Source: GCA-2731375 sp002731375 (GTDB lineage Bacteria > Pseudomonadota > Alphaproteobacteria > GCA-2731375). Taken from it: a stretch of DNA of 64,000 nucleotides. The first letter of the stretch is position 1. The number at the start of each line of letters is the position of its first letter. Under the pieces are notes generated by a model. It saw only the letters and a list, made by a program, of their open reading frames with translations. It was not told the DNA's origin and did not search any database. Positions 41,485-49,927 of the stretch are shown one piece after another. A program made the translations under genes and the position numbers. Location of the stretch: contig JASMDX010000011.1 of NCBI GenBank assembly GCA_030752605.1, positions 4,226-68,225 on the forward strand, in the 5' to 3' direction.

Positions 41485-42846
41485 CTATTCCGCTTCTTGC
41501 AACAATCGCCGCGCCTCTAGATGTTCCTCCGAACTCATTACATTGGCTAGCTGATGTTTACCAGCCTTGGCGCCCGCATGACCTTGCGCCGCCGCTCTGC
41601 TCAACCAGAAAAACCCATGCGGGCGGCTAACCCCGGCAAAGCCGTTACGCAGATACAGCTTACCCAATTGATACTGCGCCTCGGCAATTCCATCCTTGGC
41701 CAGCGGCTGCCAACGCGCCTTTGCGGCGGCGAAATTGGCCGCATGCAAAGCGACCAGGCCCGCGGCCATGGCGCGCCGCGCGGTGTCTTCCTCCTTCTCC
41801 TTGCTCTCCTCCTCGATAGTGCCGGTGTCCTCACGGTCGCGGCTAAGATCAAGATCCTCCTGGCCGGAGAAAAAGGCAACGATTTCGGCAAAGGAGATGT
41901 CGTTTTCGGTTTTGCCCGTCTCCACCGCCGACGCCTGGGATTTAGCTGTCGCAATCTTGGCCGGCTGGTTTTTGACCCGTTCTGGCTTGCTCGCTTGCGG
42001 GGCAATTCCCGCAGCGTCCGTTTTGTCCGCTATAGAAGCCTTGGACATAGGTTTGGCAACGGCCAGTTTGGTTTTAGCGACCGGTTTTGATTTTTCGGCC
42101 ATCGGCGTCCCAGGTTTCGCCACGGCAGGCGGATTAGGTGGGCTGGGTGGCCCCGCCGGGCCGGAGATTACCTTGACCAATTTGCCTAGGGCCCGCAGTG
42201 CCGGTTTGTATCCGGTCTTGGAGGCCAGATACAGCCAGCCGGCTGCCTTGGCCTCGTTCCGCTCCACCCCCTCGCCGCGCAGATACAGCAGGGCCAGATT
42301 AAACTGTGCCAGGACATGGCCATTGTAGGCAGCGGCAGTGAACCAGTAGGCGGCCTCGCGCGGATCCTCCGCCACCCCCTGTCCACGCAGATACATGGTC
42401 GCCAGATTGGCCTGGGCTCGGGCAAGGCCGCTGTCGGCGGCTAAACGGTACCATGACGCGGCTCGGACAAAATCCTGAGGCACGCCAAGACCCATGCGGT
42501 AGAGGTGGGCGAGATTACGCTGGGCCGCCGGGTCACCACGGTGGGCATGGGGCAGCCAGATCTTTTGCGCCACCGCATATTCGCCTCGATCGAAGGCCTC
42601 GACGCCGTCGATAAAGGGCAGGTGCGGGGCTTCTTGCGCCAGAATCTGCCCCGCTGTCCGCTCATCGGCCCGGCCCGGCGCCCCGGCCCAGGTAATGAAC
42701 AACAGGCACAGCACGGAGGTGACGGCCCATGGGGCCGCGCCCGGCCCTAACCGCCGCCGTTTTTTCAACCGCTCCAAGTTAGGCGCGAAGGGGCTACCCG
42801 TTGACGATTTTCCAGCTTCCGTCCGGTTGTCTGCACGCGGTTCCAT
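41485..42846 (-). CDS. Sel1-repeat (SLR) protein with signal or anchor segment
   Basis: The protein has a membrane-spanning or signal segment (VTSVLCLLFITWAG) followed by four Sel1-like repeats (AQRNLAHLYRMGLGVPQD, AQANLATMYLRGQGVAED, AQFNLALLYLRGEGVERN and a distant one near the C-terminus, AQYQLGKLYLRNG). Between them is a Pro/Lys/Ala-rich linker and an acidic patch (EEESKEKEEDTARR). The start is uncertain: the ATG at 42846 overlaps the end of the upstream gene by 53 bases, whereas a TTG at 42777 would begin just after that gene. Such proteins are periplasmic scaffolds or regulators; none is specified here. Confidence 0.85.
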   Translation of the reverse strand: MEPRADNRTEAGKSSTGSPFAPNLERLKKRRRLGPGAAPWAVTSVLCLLFITWAGAPGRADERTAGQILAQEAPHLPFIDGVEAFDRGEYAVAQKIWLPHAHRGDPAAQRNLAHLYRMGLGVPQDFVRAASWYRLAADSGLARAQANLATMYLRGQGVAEDPREAAYWFTAAAYNGHVLAQFNLALLYLRGEGVERNEAKAAGWLYLASKTGYKPALRALGKLVKVISGPAGPPSPPNPPAVAKPGTPMAEKSKPVAKTKLAVAKPMSKASIADKTDAAGIAPQASKPERVKNQPAKIATAKSQASAVETGKTENDISFAEIVAFFSGQEDLDLSRDREDTGTIEEESKEKEEDTARRAMAAGLVALHAANFAAAKARWQPLAKDGIAEAQYQLGKLYLRNGFAGVSRPHGFFWLSRAAAQGHAGAKAGKHQLANVMSSEEHLEARRLLQEAE

Positions 42847-43270
42847 AGGCCGTCTCCGTCCTACCGCCCACGGTAATGGTTTGCTGGTATTCCCGGCAAT
42901 AATTTCCGGAAGCATTTTGGTAGGACGGCTGTGGCGTGACCGTGCCGGAATGGCCGCTATCGGGATTGCGCCAACTGACCGCATTACCCGATGGTGCGGA
43001 TTCCAAGGTCCGCTGGGTGGTGTTTTCCATGGCAATGCGATCGGCGCGATCCAGGGATTTGCCGATTTCGCTGCCTAGAAAGCTGCCCAACAACGTGCCC
43101 GCGGCCACTGCCACCAACTGGCCGCGGCCCTTGCCGATCTGGCTGCCGGCCACGGCTCCACCGACGGCGCCCAGAAGAGTCCCCAGTGTCTGTTTCTGAC
43201 CGCCTTGCTGACAGGCTGCCAGGGCTAGGGCAATGAACCCGATAGCCAGATAACATGCTCTTCGTTTCAT
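42794..43270 (-). CDS. Glycine-zipper 2TM lipoprotein (surface antigen-like)
   Basis: This protein of about 158 residues has a signal peptide with a lipobox (ALAAC, lipid-bearing cysteine near residue 20), a glycine-zipper segment (LGTLLGAVGGAVAGSQIGKG, then LLGSFLGSEIG), and a C-terminal domain with two cysteines (GNYCREYQQTITVGGR and GTACRQPDG) typical of the RT0821/Lpp0805 surface-protein family. These are outer-membrane-associated proteins of unclear function. It overlaps the start of the Sel1 gene on the same strand. Confidence 0.88.
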   Translation of the reverse strand: MKRRACYLAIGFIALALAACQQGGQKQTLGTLLGAVGGAVAGSQIGKGRGQLVAVAAGTLLGSFLGSEIGKSLDRADRIAMENTTQRTLESAPSGNAVSWRNPDSGHSGTVTPQPSYQNASGNYCREYQQTITVGGRTETAYGTACRQPDGSWKIVNG

Positions 43271-43478
43271 AGTTTTTTCCATTCGATGGCGGGCAACTCC
43301 ATTCGCCCAAGCGTCACCCGCATTGCAAAACCGCGCCACATCAATGCGGCACATTGATGACTTAATATATAGGCTAAAATCGTCTAATCGCCAAATTAGA
43401 TTCAACTCAACACTGTGGCAATATGGTAATATTCCTAGTCATCATTCGCCAAATTATTCTTGCCGTGGGGACCAAGAC

Positions 43479-44381
43479 GTGGAAAACAATCCAAATGCCA
43501 GACTGTTGCGGCTGGCGACTTATGCCGCCGTGGCGGTCGCGGGGTTTTTGATCTTGGCCAAGCTGGCGGCATGGTTTCTGACCGATTCCGTTGCCATTCT
43601 AAGCTCGCTGATGGATTCAGTCCTGGATGTGGGCGCCTCCTTGGTCAATATGTACGCGGTGGCCCATGCCTTGGTGCCCGCGGACCAGGAGCACCGTTTT
43701 GGCCATGGCAAGGCCGAAGCCCTGGCGGGGCTGGCGCAAACGGCCTTTATTTCGGGTTCGGCACTATTCCTGCTGGCTGAGGCGGCCCAGCGCCTGATCG
43801 ATCCGCGCCCCATCATGCGCGACGAGATTGGCATCGCCGTCATGGTGCTGTCCCTGGTTCTGACCATCGCCGTGGTCTTGTTCCAGCGCTACGTCGTCAA
43901 GCGCACCAATTCAGTCGCCATCGCTGCCGACTCGGTGCATTACCGGGGTGATATTCTGGCCAATGTGGGCATTATTGCCGCATTGATCATGGCTGGGCGT
44001 TATGGCTGGATTTATGCCGATGCCATCATTGCAATGGTGGTGGCGGGTTATATCCTGTTCGGCGCCTGGGGCATCATCCAAGGCGCCCTGGATCAACTTA
44101 TGGACCGGGAACTGCCGGAGGATCAGCGCGACCGCATCCGGGACATCGCCCTGGCCCAGGATCAGGTAGTGGACGTCCACGACATACGCACCCGGTCCTC
44201 GGGCACGCATTCCTTTATCCAGCTGCATATGGAGCTGGATGGCGAACTGACCTTGTTGAAATCCCACGCCATCGCCGATGAAGTGGAAGCCGAGATTTGC
44301 CGGGCTTTTCCCGGCGCCGAAGTCCTCATTCATCAAGATCCCGCGGGGCTGGAAGAATTGCACCCCAGTTTTGAGCCGTGA
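43479..44381 (+). CDS. Cation diffusion facilitator, FieF-type divalent metal exporter
   Basis: CDF proteins export Zn, Fe or Cd in exchange for protons. The 300-residue form from the GTG at 43479 is chosen because GGGG at 43467-43470 precedes it and TM1 follows directly. Six membrane segments carry the metal-site motifs: DxxxD in LMDSVLDVGAS (TM2) and HxxxD in ADSVHYRGDILAN (TM5). The C-terminal cytoplasmic ferredoxin-like domain (VVDVHDIRTRSSGTHSFIQL) is complete. Its stop overlaps a GTG that once began the kinase gene. Confidence 0.9.
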   Translation: MENNPNARLLRLATYAAVAVAGFLILAKLAAWFLTDSVAILSSLMDSVLDVGASLVNMYAVAHALVPADQEHRFGHGKAEALAGLAQTAFISGSALFLLAEAAQRLIDPRPIMRDEIGIAVMVLSLVLTIAVVLFQRYVVKRTNSVAIAADSVHYRGDILANVGIIAALIMAGRYGWIYADAIIAMVVAGYILFGAWGIIQGALDQLMDRELPEDQRDRIRDIALAQDQVVDVHDIRTRSSGTHSFIQLHMELDGELTLLKSHAIADEVEAEICRAFPGAEVLIHQDPAGLEELHPSFEP

Positions 44382-44425
44382 AACAGCAGGAAATCATAGA
44401 CTTTCTGGAACAGCCCGAAACGTAA
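44378..44425 (+). pseudogene. Broken start of a kinase/ATPase gene
   Basis: From the GTG at 44378, which overlaps the exporter stop codon by GTGA, the frame reads QQEIIDFLEQPET and then meets TAA. This is the first 15 residues of the family of aminoglycoside phosphotransferase-like/ATPase proteins whose next part appears about 290 bases downstream in the chimeric frame at 44638. The gene is interrupted just after its start. Confidence 0.55.
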
Positions 44426-44465
44426 TGATTTGTCATGGCCTCGACACAGTTCATCGGTGAAATCT

Positions 44466-44503
44466 AAAAATGGGAGAAAACTGCGATTTCCCCCAATTTT
44501 TTT
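44466..44503. terminator. Bidirectional terminator hairpin
   Basis: An A-rich arm with GGGAGAAA (44466-44480) pairs, with one bulge or mismatch, to TTTCCCCCAATTTT (44487-44500). A run of seven T follows on the plus strand (44497-44503) and five T on the minus strand. It can end the exporter transcript from the left and the small MORN lipoprotein message from the right. Confidence 0.6.
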
Positions 44504-44508
44504 GGGTC

Positions 44509-44628
44509 CTATTTTGGGGTGCCTTGTCCGTGCCTTTTGCCATTCTTAAGTTCACCGACGTACTTTGGTGCGGACGAGCAACCAATAAGCACAGCAAGGA
44601 CCATTAGGATTGACGCCAATCTTCTCAT
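44509..44628 (-). CDS. Small lipoprotein with one partial MORN repeat
   Basis: The 39-residue product opens with a signal peptide and a clear lipobox (VLAVLIGCSSAPK, cysteine about residue 17), followed by YVGELKNGKRHGQGT, most of one MORN repeat, then a stop. Longer MORN lipoproteins carry many such repeats, so this is either a minimal form or a 5' remnant. It sits inside the insertion that split the kinase gene, on the opposite strand, with its own terminator just behind its stop (44466-44503). Confidence 0.5.
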   Translation of the reverse strand: MRRLASILMVLAVLIGCSSAPKYVGELKNGKRHGQGTPK

Positions 44629-44637
44629 ACATGGATT

Positions 44638-45201
44638 ATGACAAGGAATGTGGGAGTTGGGGAGTCTGGGGAGGAGGGACTTCTGACGTTCCAAAGTAAT
44701 GACTTGGGAATGGGTGAGACCGTGCAACGTATCGAAACCGATGGCGCGCTGATTTTCCTGGCCGGCGGCCATGCTTACAAGATGAAGCGCGATGTGTGCC
44801 TGCCTTACCTTGATTTTTGCAGGGTGGAGAAACGCCGCCTGGCCTGTGAAAACGAATTGCGCCTGAACCAACGTACGACACCCAGCCTTTATCTTGGGAC
44901 CAAGCCCGTGCTGCGGCTGCCGGATGGCGCCCTGGCGATCGATGAAGGCTCCGGCGAGGAACCGCCCATCGAAGACGCGGTGGATTATCTGGCCGCCCAT
45001 GGCTGCCGGGCCAAGGCGGTGACCCAGGCCCATGGCCATGGCTCGATCGGCGATGATCTATTGTTGACAGCGCACAATCAGGGCGCGGATCTGCTGGTCA
45101 TGGGCGCCTGCAGCCATAACCGCATCCAGGAACTGGTTTTTGGCGGTGCGACGCTGGAGGCGCTGTTGGACGCCACGATCCTCGTGCTAATGATCCATTA
45201 G
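44638..45201 (+). pseudogene. Chimeric frame: kinase fragment joined to universal stress protein tail
   Basis: This single open frame of 187 codons joins two unrelated parts. From about 44710 it reads as the N-terminal region of an aminoglycoside phosphotransferase-like/ATPase family protein (VQRIETDGALIFLAGGHAYK, then YLDFCRVEKRRLACENELRL and TPSLYLGTKPVLRLPDG). At about residue 110 it switches to the C-terminal half of an UspA domain (ADLLVMGACSHNRIQELVFGG). The ATP-binding G-2x-G-9x-G(S/T) motif of UspA is degraded. A deletion between the two genes explains it. Together with the stranded start at 44378 this is decay, although the frame could still be translated. Confidence 0.65.
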
Positions 45202-45275
45202 ATCCTGAAGAGAATTTGCAGGCACGGTCCGGCTTTGCTGGTATTATCCGGGAAAGATGTTAGGTATTACGGACC

Positions 45276-46028
45276 ATGAGTACAACAACATCAAATAGCC
45301 GCCGCACCCTGGTCCTGACTGGGGCTAGCCGGGGTATAGGACATGCCACGGTAAAGCGCTTTTCCTCGGCCGGCTGGCGGGTCATAACCTGTTCCCGCCA
45401 AGCCTTTCCGGAAGATTGTCCGTGGGAGATGGGCCCCGAGGATCATTTGCAGATCGACTTGGCCGACCCGGCGGATGTGGATGCGGGTATCACGGAATTG
45501 AAAAACCGCCTGGAAGGCGGACCCTTGCATGCCCTGGTCAATAATGCAGGTATTTCGCCCAAGGCCGCCGACGGCAGCCGCTTGTCCAGCCTGACCACGG
45601 ACATGGCGATCTGGCAGCAGGTTACCCAGGTCAATTTTTATGCCCCGATCACGTTGGCGCGGGGGCTGTTGGATGAATTGCGACTGGCTCAGGGCTCGGT
45701 GGTCAATGTTACCTCCATCGCCGGAAGCCGGGTGCACATGTTCGCCGGTACCGCCTATGCCACCTCGAAAGCGGCCCTGGCCTCGCTGACGCGGGAGATG
45801 GCGGCAGACTTCGCCCCTCAAGGCATCCGCGTCAATGCCATCGCGCCGGGCGAGATCAAAACCGAAATTCTGTCGCCCGATACCGAGGAACTGCTGGCCC
45901 CGACCATTCCCATGCGCCGCCTGGGCACGCCCGAGGAAGTGGCCAAGACGATCTATTTCCTGTGCACCGAGCAATCCAGTTACGTCAATGGCGCGGAAAT
46001 CCATATTAACGGCGGCCAACACGTATGA
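45276..46028 (+). CDS. Short-chain dehydrogenase/reductase (SDR)
   Basis: This 250-residue NAD(P)-dependent oxidoreductase has the TGASRGIGHA cofactor motif (residues 15-24), NNAGIS, the catalytic Y161xxxK165 in YATSKAAL with the upstream serine, and the C-terminal NGAEIHINGGQHV. It is a classical SDR of the FabG-like branch, but the substrate is not set. The histone-deacetylase-family gene follows after 27 bases, so the two are probably co-transcribed. Confidence 0.92.
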   Translation: MSTTTSNSRRTLVLTGASRGIGHATVKRFSSAGWRVITCSRQAFPEDCPWEMGPEDHLQIDLADPADVDAGITELKNRLEGGPLHALVNNAGISPKAADGSRLSSLTTDMAIWQQVTQVNFYAPITLARGLLDELRLAQGSVVNVTSIAGSRVHMFAGTAYATSKAALASLTREMAADFAPQGIRVNAIAPGEIKTEILSPDTEELLAPTIPMRRLGTPEEVAKTIYFLCTEQSSYVNGAEIHINGGQHV

Positions 46029-46055
46029 AGGGGCCTGTATTTTGGAGTATGATTG

Positions 46056-47096
46056 ATGCGTGTCGTTCACAGCACCGCGCACGAGGCGCATGATCCGGCG
46101 GATTTTGTCATCACCGGCCGCAGTGCGCCGTTTCCTGAGTGTCCCGAGCGGGCACACCGGTTGTTTGCGGCGGTCGAGAAAGCCGGCTACGAGATTTTGC
46201 CGCCCCAGGATCATGGCATGGCGCCCATCGCCGCCGTGCATCTCGCTGATTATCTGGAATTCCTTGAACTTGGCTTGGACGAATGGCGGCAGCTGCCCAA
46301 TTCCAGCCCGGTCTTGATACCTCACCTGCATCCTGGCCGTCACATGCAAGCCCGGCCCGAAGCGATCGTCGGCAAGGTCGGCTACTATGTGGCCGGCACC
46401 TCTTGTCCCATTGGTATCGGCACCTGGCCCGCGTCGGTAACATCGGCGCATATCGCCCTAACCGCTGCTGATCTGGTGCTGGCCGGTGAGGACGCAGCCT
46501 ATGCCCTGTGCCGCCCACCTGGGCATCATGCCTATTCCGATCTTGCCGGCGGCTTCTGTTATCTCAACAACGTCGCCATCGCGGCCCAACATATGCGCGG
46601 CCAGGCCGAGAGAGTTGCTATCCTGGATGTGGATGTACATCACGGCAACGGCACCCAAGGGATATTTTATGACCGTGCGGATGTGTTGTTTTGCTCCCTG
46701 CATGGCGATCCATCGATATTCTATCCCTTTTATGCGGGATATGCGGACGAGCGGGGATCGGGCGCGGGCAAAGGCTACAATCTGAACCTGCCCCAGCCCA
46801 AGGACACAGGCGATGATGACTATTTGAACGCAATGACCGCCGCGTTGGCGACGATCAATGATTTCGCGCCGGATTATCTGCTGGTCTCCCTGGGCCTGGA
46901 TGCCCAGGAAAACGACCCCCTGGGCATTCTGTCCATCACCACCGATGGCTTCAAGCGCATGGGCGGCGCCATTGGCGCCCTGGGCCTGCCCAGCCTGATC
47001 GTGCAGGAGGGCGGCTATCTGTGCGACGAGATGGCCGATAATCTGCTGGCATTCCTGAGCGGCTTCGAAGCCAGCCGCGACACGCTTGTCTTATGA
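46056..47096 (+). CDS. Histone deacetylase family protein (acetylpolyamine amidohydrolase-like)
   Basis: This 346-residue zinc amidohydrolase has the family's active-site segments: CRPPGHHAYSDLAGGFCYLNN with the HH pair, DVDVHHGNGTQGIFYDR with the zinc aspartate and histidine, and the later LVSLGLDAQENDPLG with the second zinc aspartate. Bacterial members deacetylate acetylpolyamines, acetoin-related or other small molecules. The ATG at 46056 is preceded by GGAG (46044-46047); a TTG one codon upstream is less likely. It follows an SDR gene closely, suggesting one pathway. Confidence 0.93.
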   Translation: MRVVHSTAHEAHDPADFVITGRSAPFPECPERAHRLFAAVEKAGYEILPPQDHGMAPIAAVHLADYLEFLELGLDEWRQLPNSSPVLIPHLHPGRHMQARPEAIVGKVGYYVAGTSCPIGIGTWPASVTSAHIALTAADLVLAGEDAAYALCRPPGHHAYSDLAGGFCYLNNVAIAAQHMRGQAERVAILDVDVHHGNGTQGIFYDRADVLFCSLHGDPSIFYPFYAGYADERGSGAGKGYNLNLPQPKDTGDDDYLNAMTAALATINDFAPDYLLVSLGLDAQENDPLGILSITTDGFKRMGGAIGALGLPSLIVQEGGYLCDEMADNLLAFLSGFEASRDTLVL

Positions 47097-47164
47097 TTTC
47101 TCCGGTTTCTCTGTGAAGATAAACCGCTGCGGGAAGTTCGCCGTCCCAGCAGCGGCTGGCGTAT

Positions 47165-47544
47165 TCAGTCAAGCTGTGACATCAGGATCGTGTCCGCGAT
47201 TTGCTGCCGCCTCTTGTTATCCTCCACTAAGATTTTTCTTTGAGCGAACAGCAGATCGTGGGTGCTGACAATGCCGATCAGAACCCTGTTCTGCACGACC
47301 GGCACGTGGTGGATTGAACGCGCACTCATTTGCTCCAATACGGACCCCACCCTGCTATCGGCGGTACAAGAATAGGCCTGCTTTGTCATGATCTCTTCCA
47401 CGGCCAATCTATTGCCTTCTTCCGCTACAGGCACTGTTCCGATGCGTTTTTCCAACAGTAACTTGACGATATCACCAACGGTTACGTCTCGCGGAACCGC
47501 GTGGATAGAAGTGCTTTTTTGTCCAGGATCTCTTGAATTCGCAT
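47165..47544 (-). pseudogene. CBS-pair protein gene with frameshift and internal deletion
   Basis: From the ATG at 47544 the frame reads MRIQEILDKK and then leaves frame at a run of six A (47515-47520 on the plus strand as T). With one A added, it continues STSIHAVPRDVTVGDIVKLL and LEKRIGTVPV, the normal start of a CBS-pair protein. The remaining 96-codon frame (stop at 47165) holds a full second CBS domain (VLEQMSARSIHHVPVVQNR, then LIGIVSTHDLL), but the end of CBS1, normally containing GIxSERDI, is missing, about 30 residues. A homopolymer sequencing error could explain the shift but not the deletion. Confidence 0.6.
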
Positions 47545-47871
47545 GACTTGGCTATTCTTACCTCCTTGCTCCCCATCTCGTCGCCGACATATTCGCGGAT
47601 GAACGAAGCCAACGCCCCCCGACGAGCATCAATGGATCAATTCAAAAAATGGGGAACTCACATATAGCTGAATAGTGCTTCACTAGTATTAACGAGCGCG
47701 GAGGAATCTGATTCGACAACGCCGGGAAAGGCCAAATTCAAGCAAGCTCTCCCTGGCGTTGCCAGGCGGCTTTGAAGCCAGGCGCTCGATTAGTTTTAGT
47801 GCTGAAATTTCTGGATGATGTTCATATCAATATTCAGCTCGTTGAATGAACAATCTTGCCGAAACCGGCAA
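47545..47871. other. Intergenic stretch with no gene seen
   Basis: About 327 bases, AT-richer than the neighbours, between the broken CBS gene and the end of the HIT gene. No open frame shows recognisable protein features and no strong terminator or palindrome was seen. Confidence 0.5.
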
Positions 47872-48240
47872 CTAGTCCTGCGCCTTGATCATCCGGCCCA
47901 TGATGCGCCGGCCGCCGAAGATATGCATGTGAAAATGCGGCACTTCCTGGTGCGCATCCTCGCCATTATTTGCGACTAGGCGGTAACCGCTGTCTTCAAC
48001 ACCAACCATCTTGGCGGTTTCGGCTACGGCCTGCATGAAGGCGCTCATTTCCTCCACCGACGCCTTGGCGTTGAATTCAGCCAAATTGGCATAGGGGCCT
48101 TTTGGAATCACCAGGACGTGCACGGGCATCTGCGGGTTGATATCGTGGAAAGCCAGGGCGTGCTCGTTCTCGTGCACTTTCTTGCAGGGGATTTCGCCAC
48201 GCAAGATACGGGCGAAGATGTTGTTCTGGTCATAGGCCAT
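47872..48240 (-). CDS. HIT family hydrolase (HINT type)
   Basis: This 122-residue nucleotide hydrolase has the histidine-triad motif in VPHFHMHIFGGR and the typical N-terminus IFARILRGEIPCKKVHENEH with HVLVIPKGPYANLAEF. HINT-type proteins cleave phosphoramidates such as AMP-lysine. It is the last gene of the his cluster, 6 bases after hisE, an arrangement common in alphaproteobacteria. Confidence 0.95.
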   Translation of the reverse strand: MAYDQNNIFARILRGEIPCKKVHENEHALAFHDINPQMPVHVLVIPKGPYANLAEFNAKASVEEMSAFMQAVAETAKMVGVEDSGYRLVANNGEDAHQEVPHFHMHIFGGRRIMGRMIKAQD

Positions 48241-48246
48241 AGCGCG

Positions 48247-48618
48247 TCAGCCCTCCTGCTTCTTTTCCAGCTTTTTCTGCTTCTTCTTCTTTATGTCCAT
48301 TTCGATGCGGCGGCGGTGCAGCACTTCATAGACCTCGTCCGGCTGTACCCCCTTGGCGGCCCAGAGGACGAGTAGGTGGTAAAGCAGATCAGCGCTTTCC
48401 TCTAACAGCTCTTCCCGGCTTTCCGCCAGGGCGGCGACCACGACTTCCGTGGCTTCCTCGCCGACCTTCTGACAGATCTTGGGCAAGCCTTTGTGCATCA
48501 GCTTGGCGGTCCAGGATTCGGAAGGATCAGCGCTGCGTCGCTGTTCTATGACTGTATATAGCTGATCGAGGATTTCACTGCCCCGTGCCGGCGCCGGTGT
48601 TTCTTGCTTTGACATCAT
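48247..48618 (-). CDS. hisE: Phosphoribosyl-ATP pyrophosphatase
   Basis: HisE removes pyrophosphate from phosphoribosyl-ATP in step two of histidine synthesis. The 123-residue protein has the helical core with WTAKLMHKGLPKICQKVGEEATEVVVAALAESR (metal-binding EExxE), followed by LLYHLLVLWAAKGV. The lysine-rich tail is longer than usual (KKKKQKKLEKKQEG). HisI, its usual partner, is not in this window. It is separated from hisF by sixA. Confidence 0.95.
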   Translation of the reverse strand: MMSKQETPAPARGSEILDQLYTVIEQRRSADPSESWTAKLMHKGLPKICQKVGEEATEVVVAALAESREELLEESADLLYHLLVLWAAKGVQPDEVYEVLHRRRIEMDIKKKKQKKLEKKQEG

Positions 48619-48640
48619 AGAAGCTTTCGTTGGATTTAGG

Positions 48641-49159
48641 TTAGGTCTCGCTTAGGTCCCTGGGCGTGATAACAAACCGCAACTGTCCGGCCTGCCGGGA
48701 CGCCCCCGCCCAAGGTTGCTCGAATTTCAGGGCGGCCAGGGTGGCGGGGGGAAAATCCAGCAGCGACTGACCTAGCATATCGCCACTGTCGGCGCCGCTA
48801 TAAAACAACGCGGCCTCGTGCAGCCCGGGATTATGGCCGATGATCATTACGCTTTCGGCCCCCTGGGGCAGTTCGCGCAACCGCTGCCGCAAGGCTGCGC
48901 CCGAACAAAGGTAAAGCGCCTCGTCGAATTCAGCCGCGGGCGGATTGTCCAACTCGTCCGCCACCAGAGCCCAGGTCTGGCGTGTCCGTTCAGCGGCGGA
49001 ACACAAGATCAGGTCCAGCCGCGCCGGCAACTGCGCCAAGTACCGGCCCACCAACGTTGACGCTTGCCGACCGGCTGGATTTAACGAACGCTCCCGGTCC
49101 TGTTTTCCAGGGCCGCCGAAACCGGCGTTGCCATGGCGCAATAGGTACAGGGTCGGCAC
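48641..49159 (-). CDS. SixA-type phosphohistidine phosphatase
   Basis: This 172-residue histidine-phosphatase-fold protein starts at a GTG (49159) one base after the hisF stop, with GGAG 7 bases upstream. The phosphohistidine motif is LLRHGNAG, the second half has MIGHNPGLHEAALFYSG with the catalytic histidine. SixA-like proteins dephosphorylate histidine-phosphotransfer proteins or NPr/PTS components. Here it sits between hisF and hisE, an unusual guest that may act on a sugar- or histidine-pathway phosphate or be a passenger. SixA is the closest family by length; a phosphoglycerate mutase-like role is the alternative. Confidence 0.87.
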   Translation of the reverse strand: MPTLYLLRHGNAGFGGPGKQDRERSLNPAGRQASTLVGRYLAQLPARLDLILCSAAERTRQTWALVADELDNPPAAEFDEALYLCSGAALRQRLRELPQGAESVMIIGHNPGLHEAALFYSGADSGDMLGQSLLDFPPATLAALKFEQPWAGASRQAGQLRFVITPRDLSET

Positions 49160-49160
49160 G

Positions 49161-49925
49161 CTATGTCTCCAAGCGAACGGGTAACCCCGCTGCCCGCATG
49201 GCTTGTTTCGCTTCCGTAATGGAATATTCGCCAAAATGGAAGATTGAAGCGGCCAGAACCGCATCAGCGTGGCCGCTTTCGATACCCTGCACCATATGAT
49301 CCAGGGTACCGACCCCGCCCGAGGCGATGACCGGCACCGAGACGGCATCGGCCACGGCGTGGGTCAGTTCTACATCGAAGCCCGATTTGGTGCCGTCACG
49401 GTCCATGGAGGTGAGCAGGATTTCCCCTGCGCCGAGCTCCACCATGCGCTGGGCCCAGCCGATTACCTCGATACCTGTGGGGTTACGTCCGCCGTGGGTG
49501 AAGACCTCGAAGCCGCCGTGGCCGTTGCGCTTGGCGTCGATGGCGACGACGATGCATTGATTGCCGAATTTCAGGGCCGCCTCACCGACGAATTCTGGCC
49601 GGTTGACAGCGGCGGTGTTAATGGAAACCTTGTCGGCGCCGGCCAGAAGCAGCTTGCGAACGTCTTCGACCACCCGGACGCCGCCGCCCACCGTCAGGGG
49701 CATGAAGCAATGTTCCGCCGTATCGCTGACCACGTCATAGATGATATCGCGGTTGTCCAAGGATGCGGTAATATCCAAGAATGTCAGCTCATCCGCGCCG
49801 GCCTTGTCGTAGATCTTGGCCTGTTCCACCGGGTCACCGGCATCTACCAGATCAACGAAGTTGACGCCCTTGACCACTCGGCCATCCTGGACATCGAGAC
49901 AGGGAATGACGCGCTTGGTCAACAT
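49161..49925 (-). CDS. hisF: Imidazole glycerol phosphate synthase, cyclase subunit
   Basis: HisF closes the imidazole ring using ammonia from HisH. The 254-residue barrel begins MLTKRVIPCLDVQDG with catalytic D11 and has LTVGGGVRVVEDVRKLLLAGADKVSINTAA and the second catalytic aspartate in LTSMDRDGTKSGFD. Its start is 2 bases from the hisA stop, and sixA begins 1 base after its own stop, which implies tight coupling. Confidence 0.98.
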   Translation of the reverse strand: MLTKRVIPCLDVQDGRVVKGVNFVDLVDAGDPVEQAKIYDKAGADELTFLDITASLDNRDIIYDVVSDTAEHCFMPLTVGGGVRVVEDVRKLLLAGADKVSINTAAVNRPEFVGEAALKFGNQCIVVAIDAKRNGHGGFEVFTHGGRNPTGIEVIGWAQRMVELGAGEILLTSMDRDGTKSGFDVELTHAVADAVSVPVIASGGVGTLDHMVQGIESGHADAVLAASIFHFGEYSITEAKQAMRAAGLPVRLET

Positions 49926-49927
49926 GT

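Noticed and set aside
45291..46451. 386-codon minus-strand frame opposite the SDR and deacetylase genes
   Set aside because: Antisense shadow; the plus-strand products have complete catalytic motifs and the minus frame shows none.
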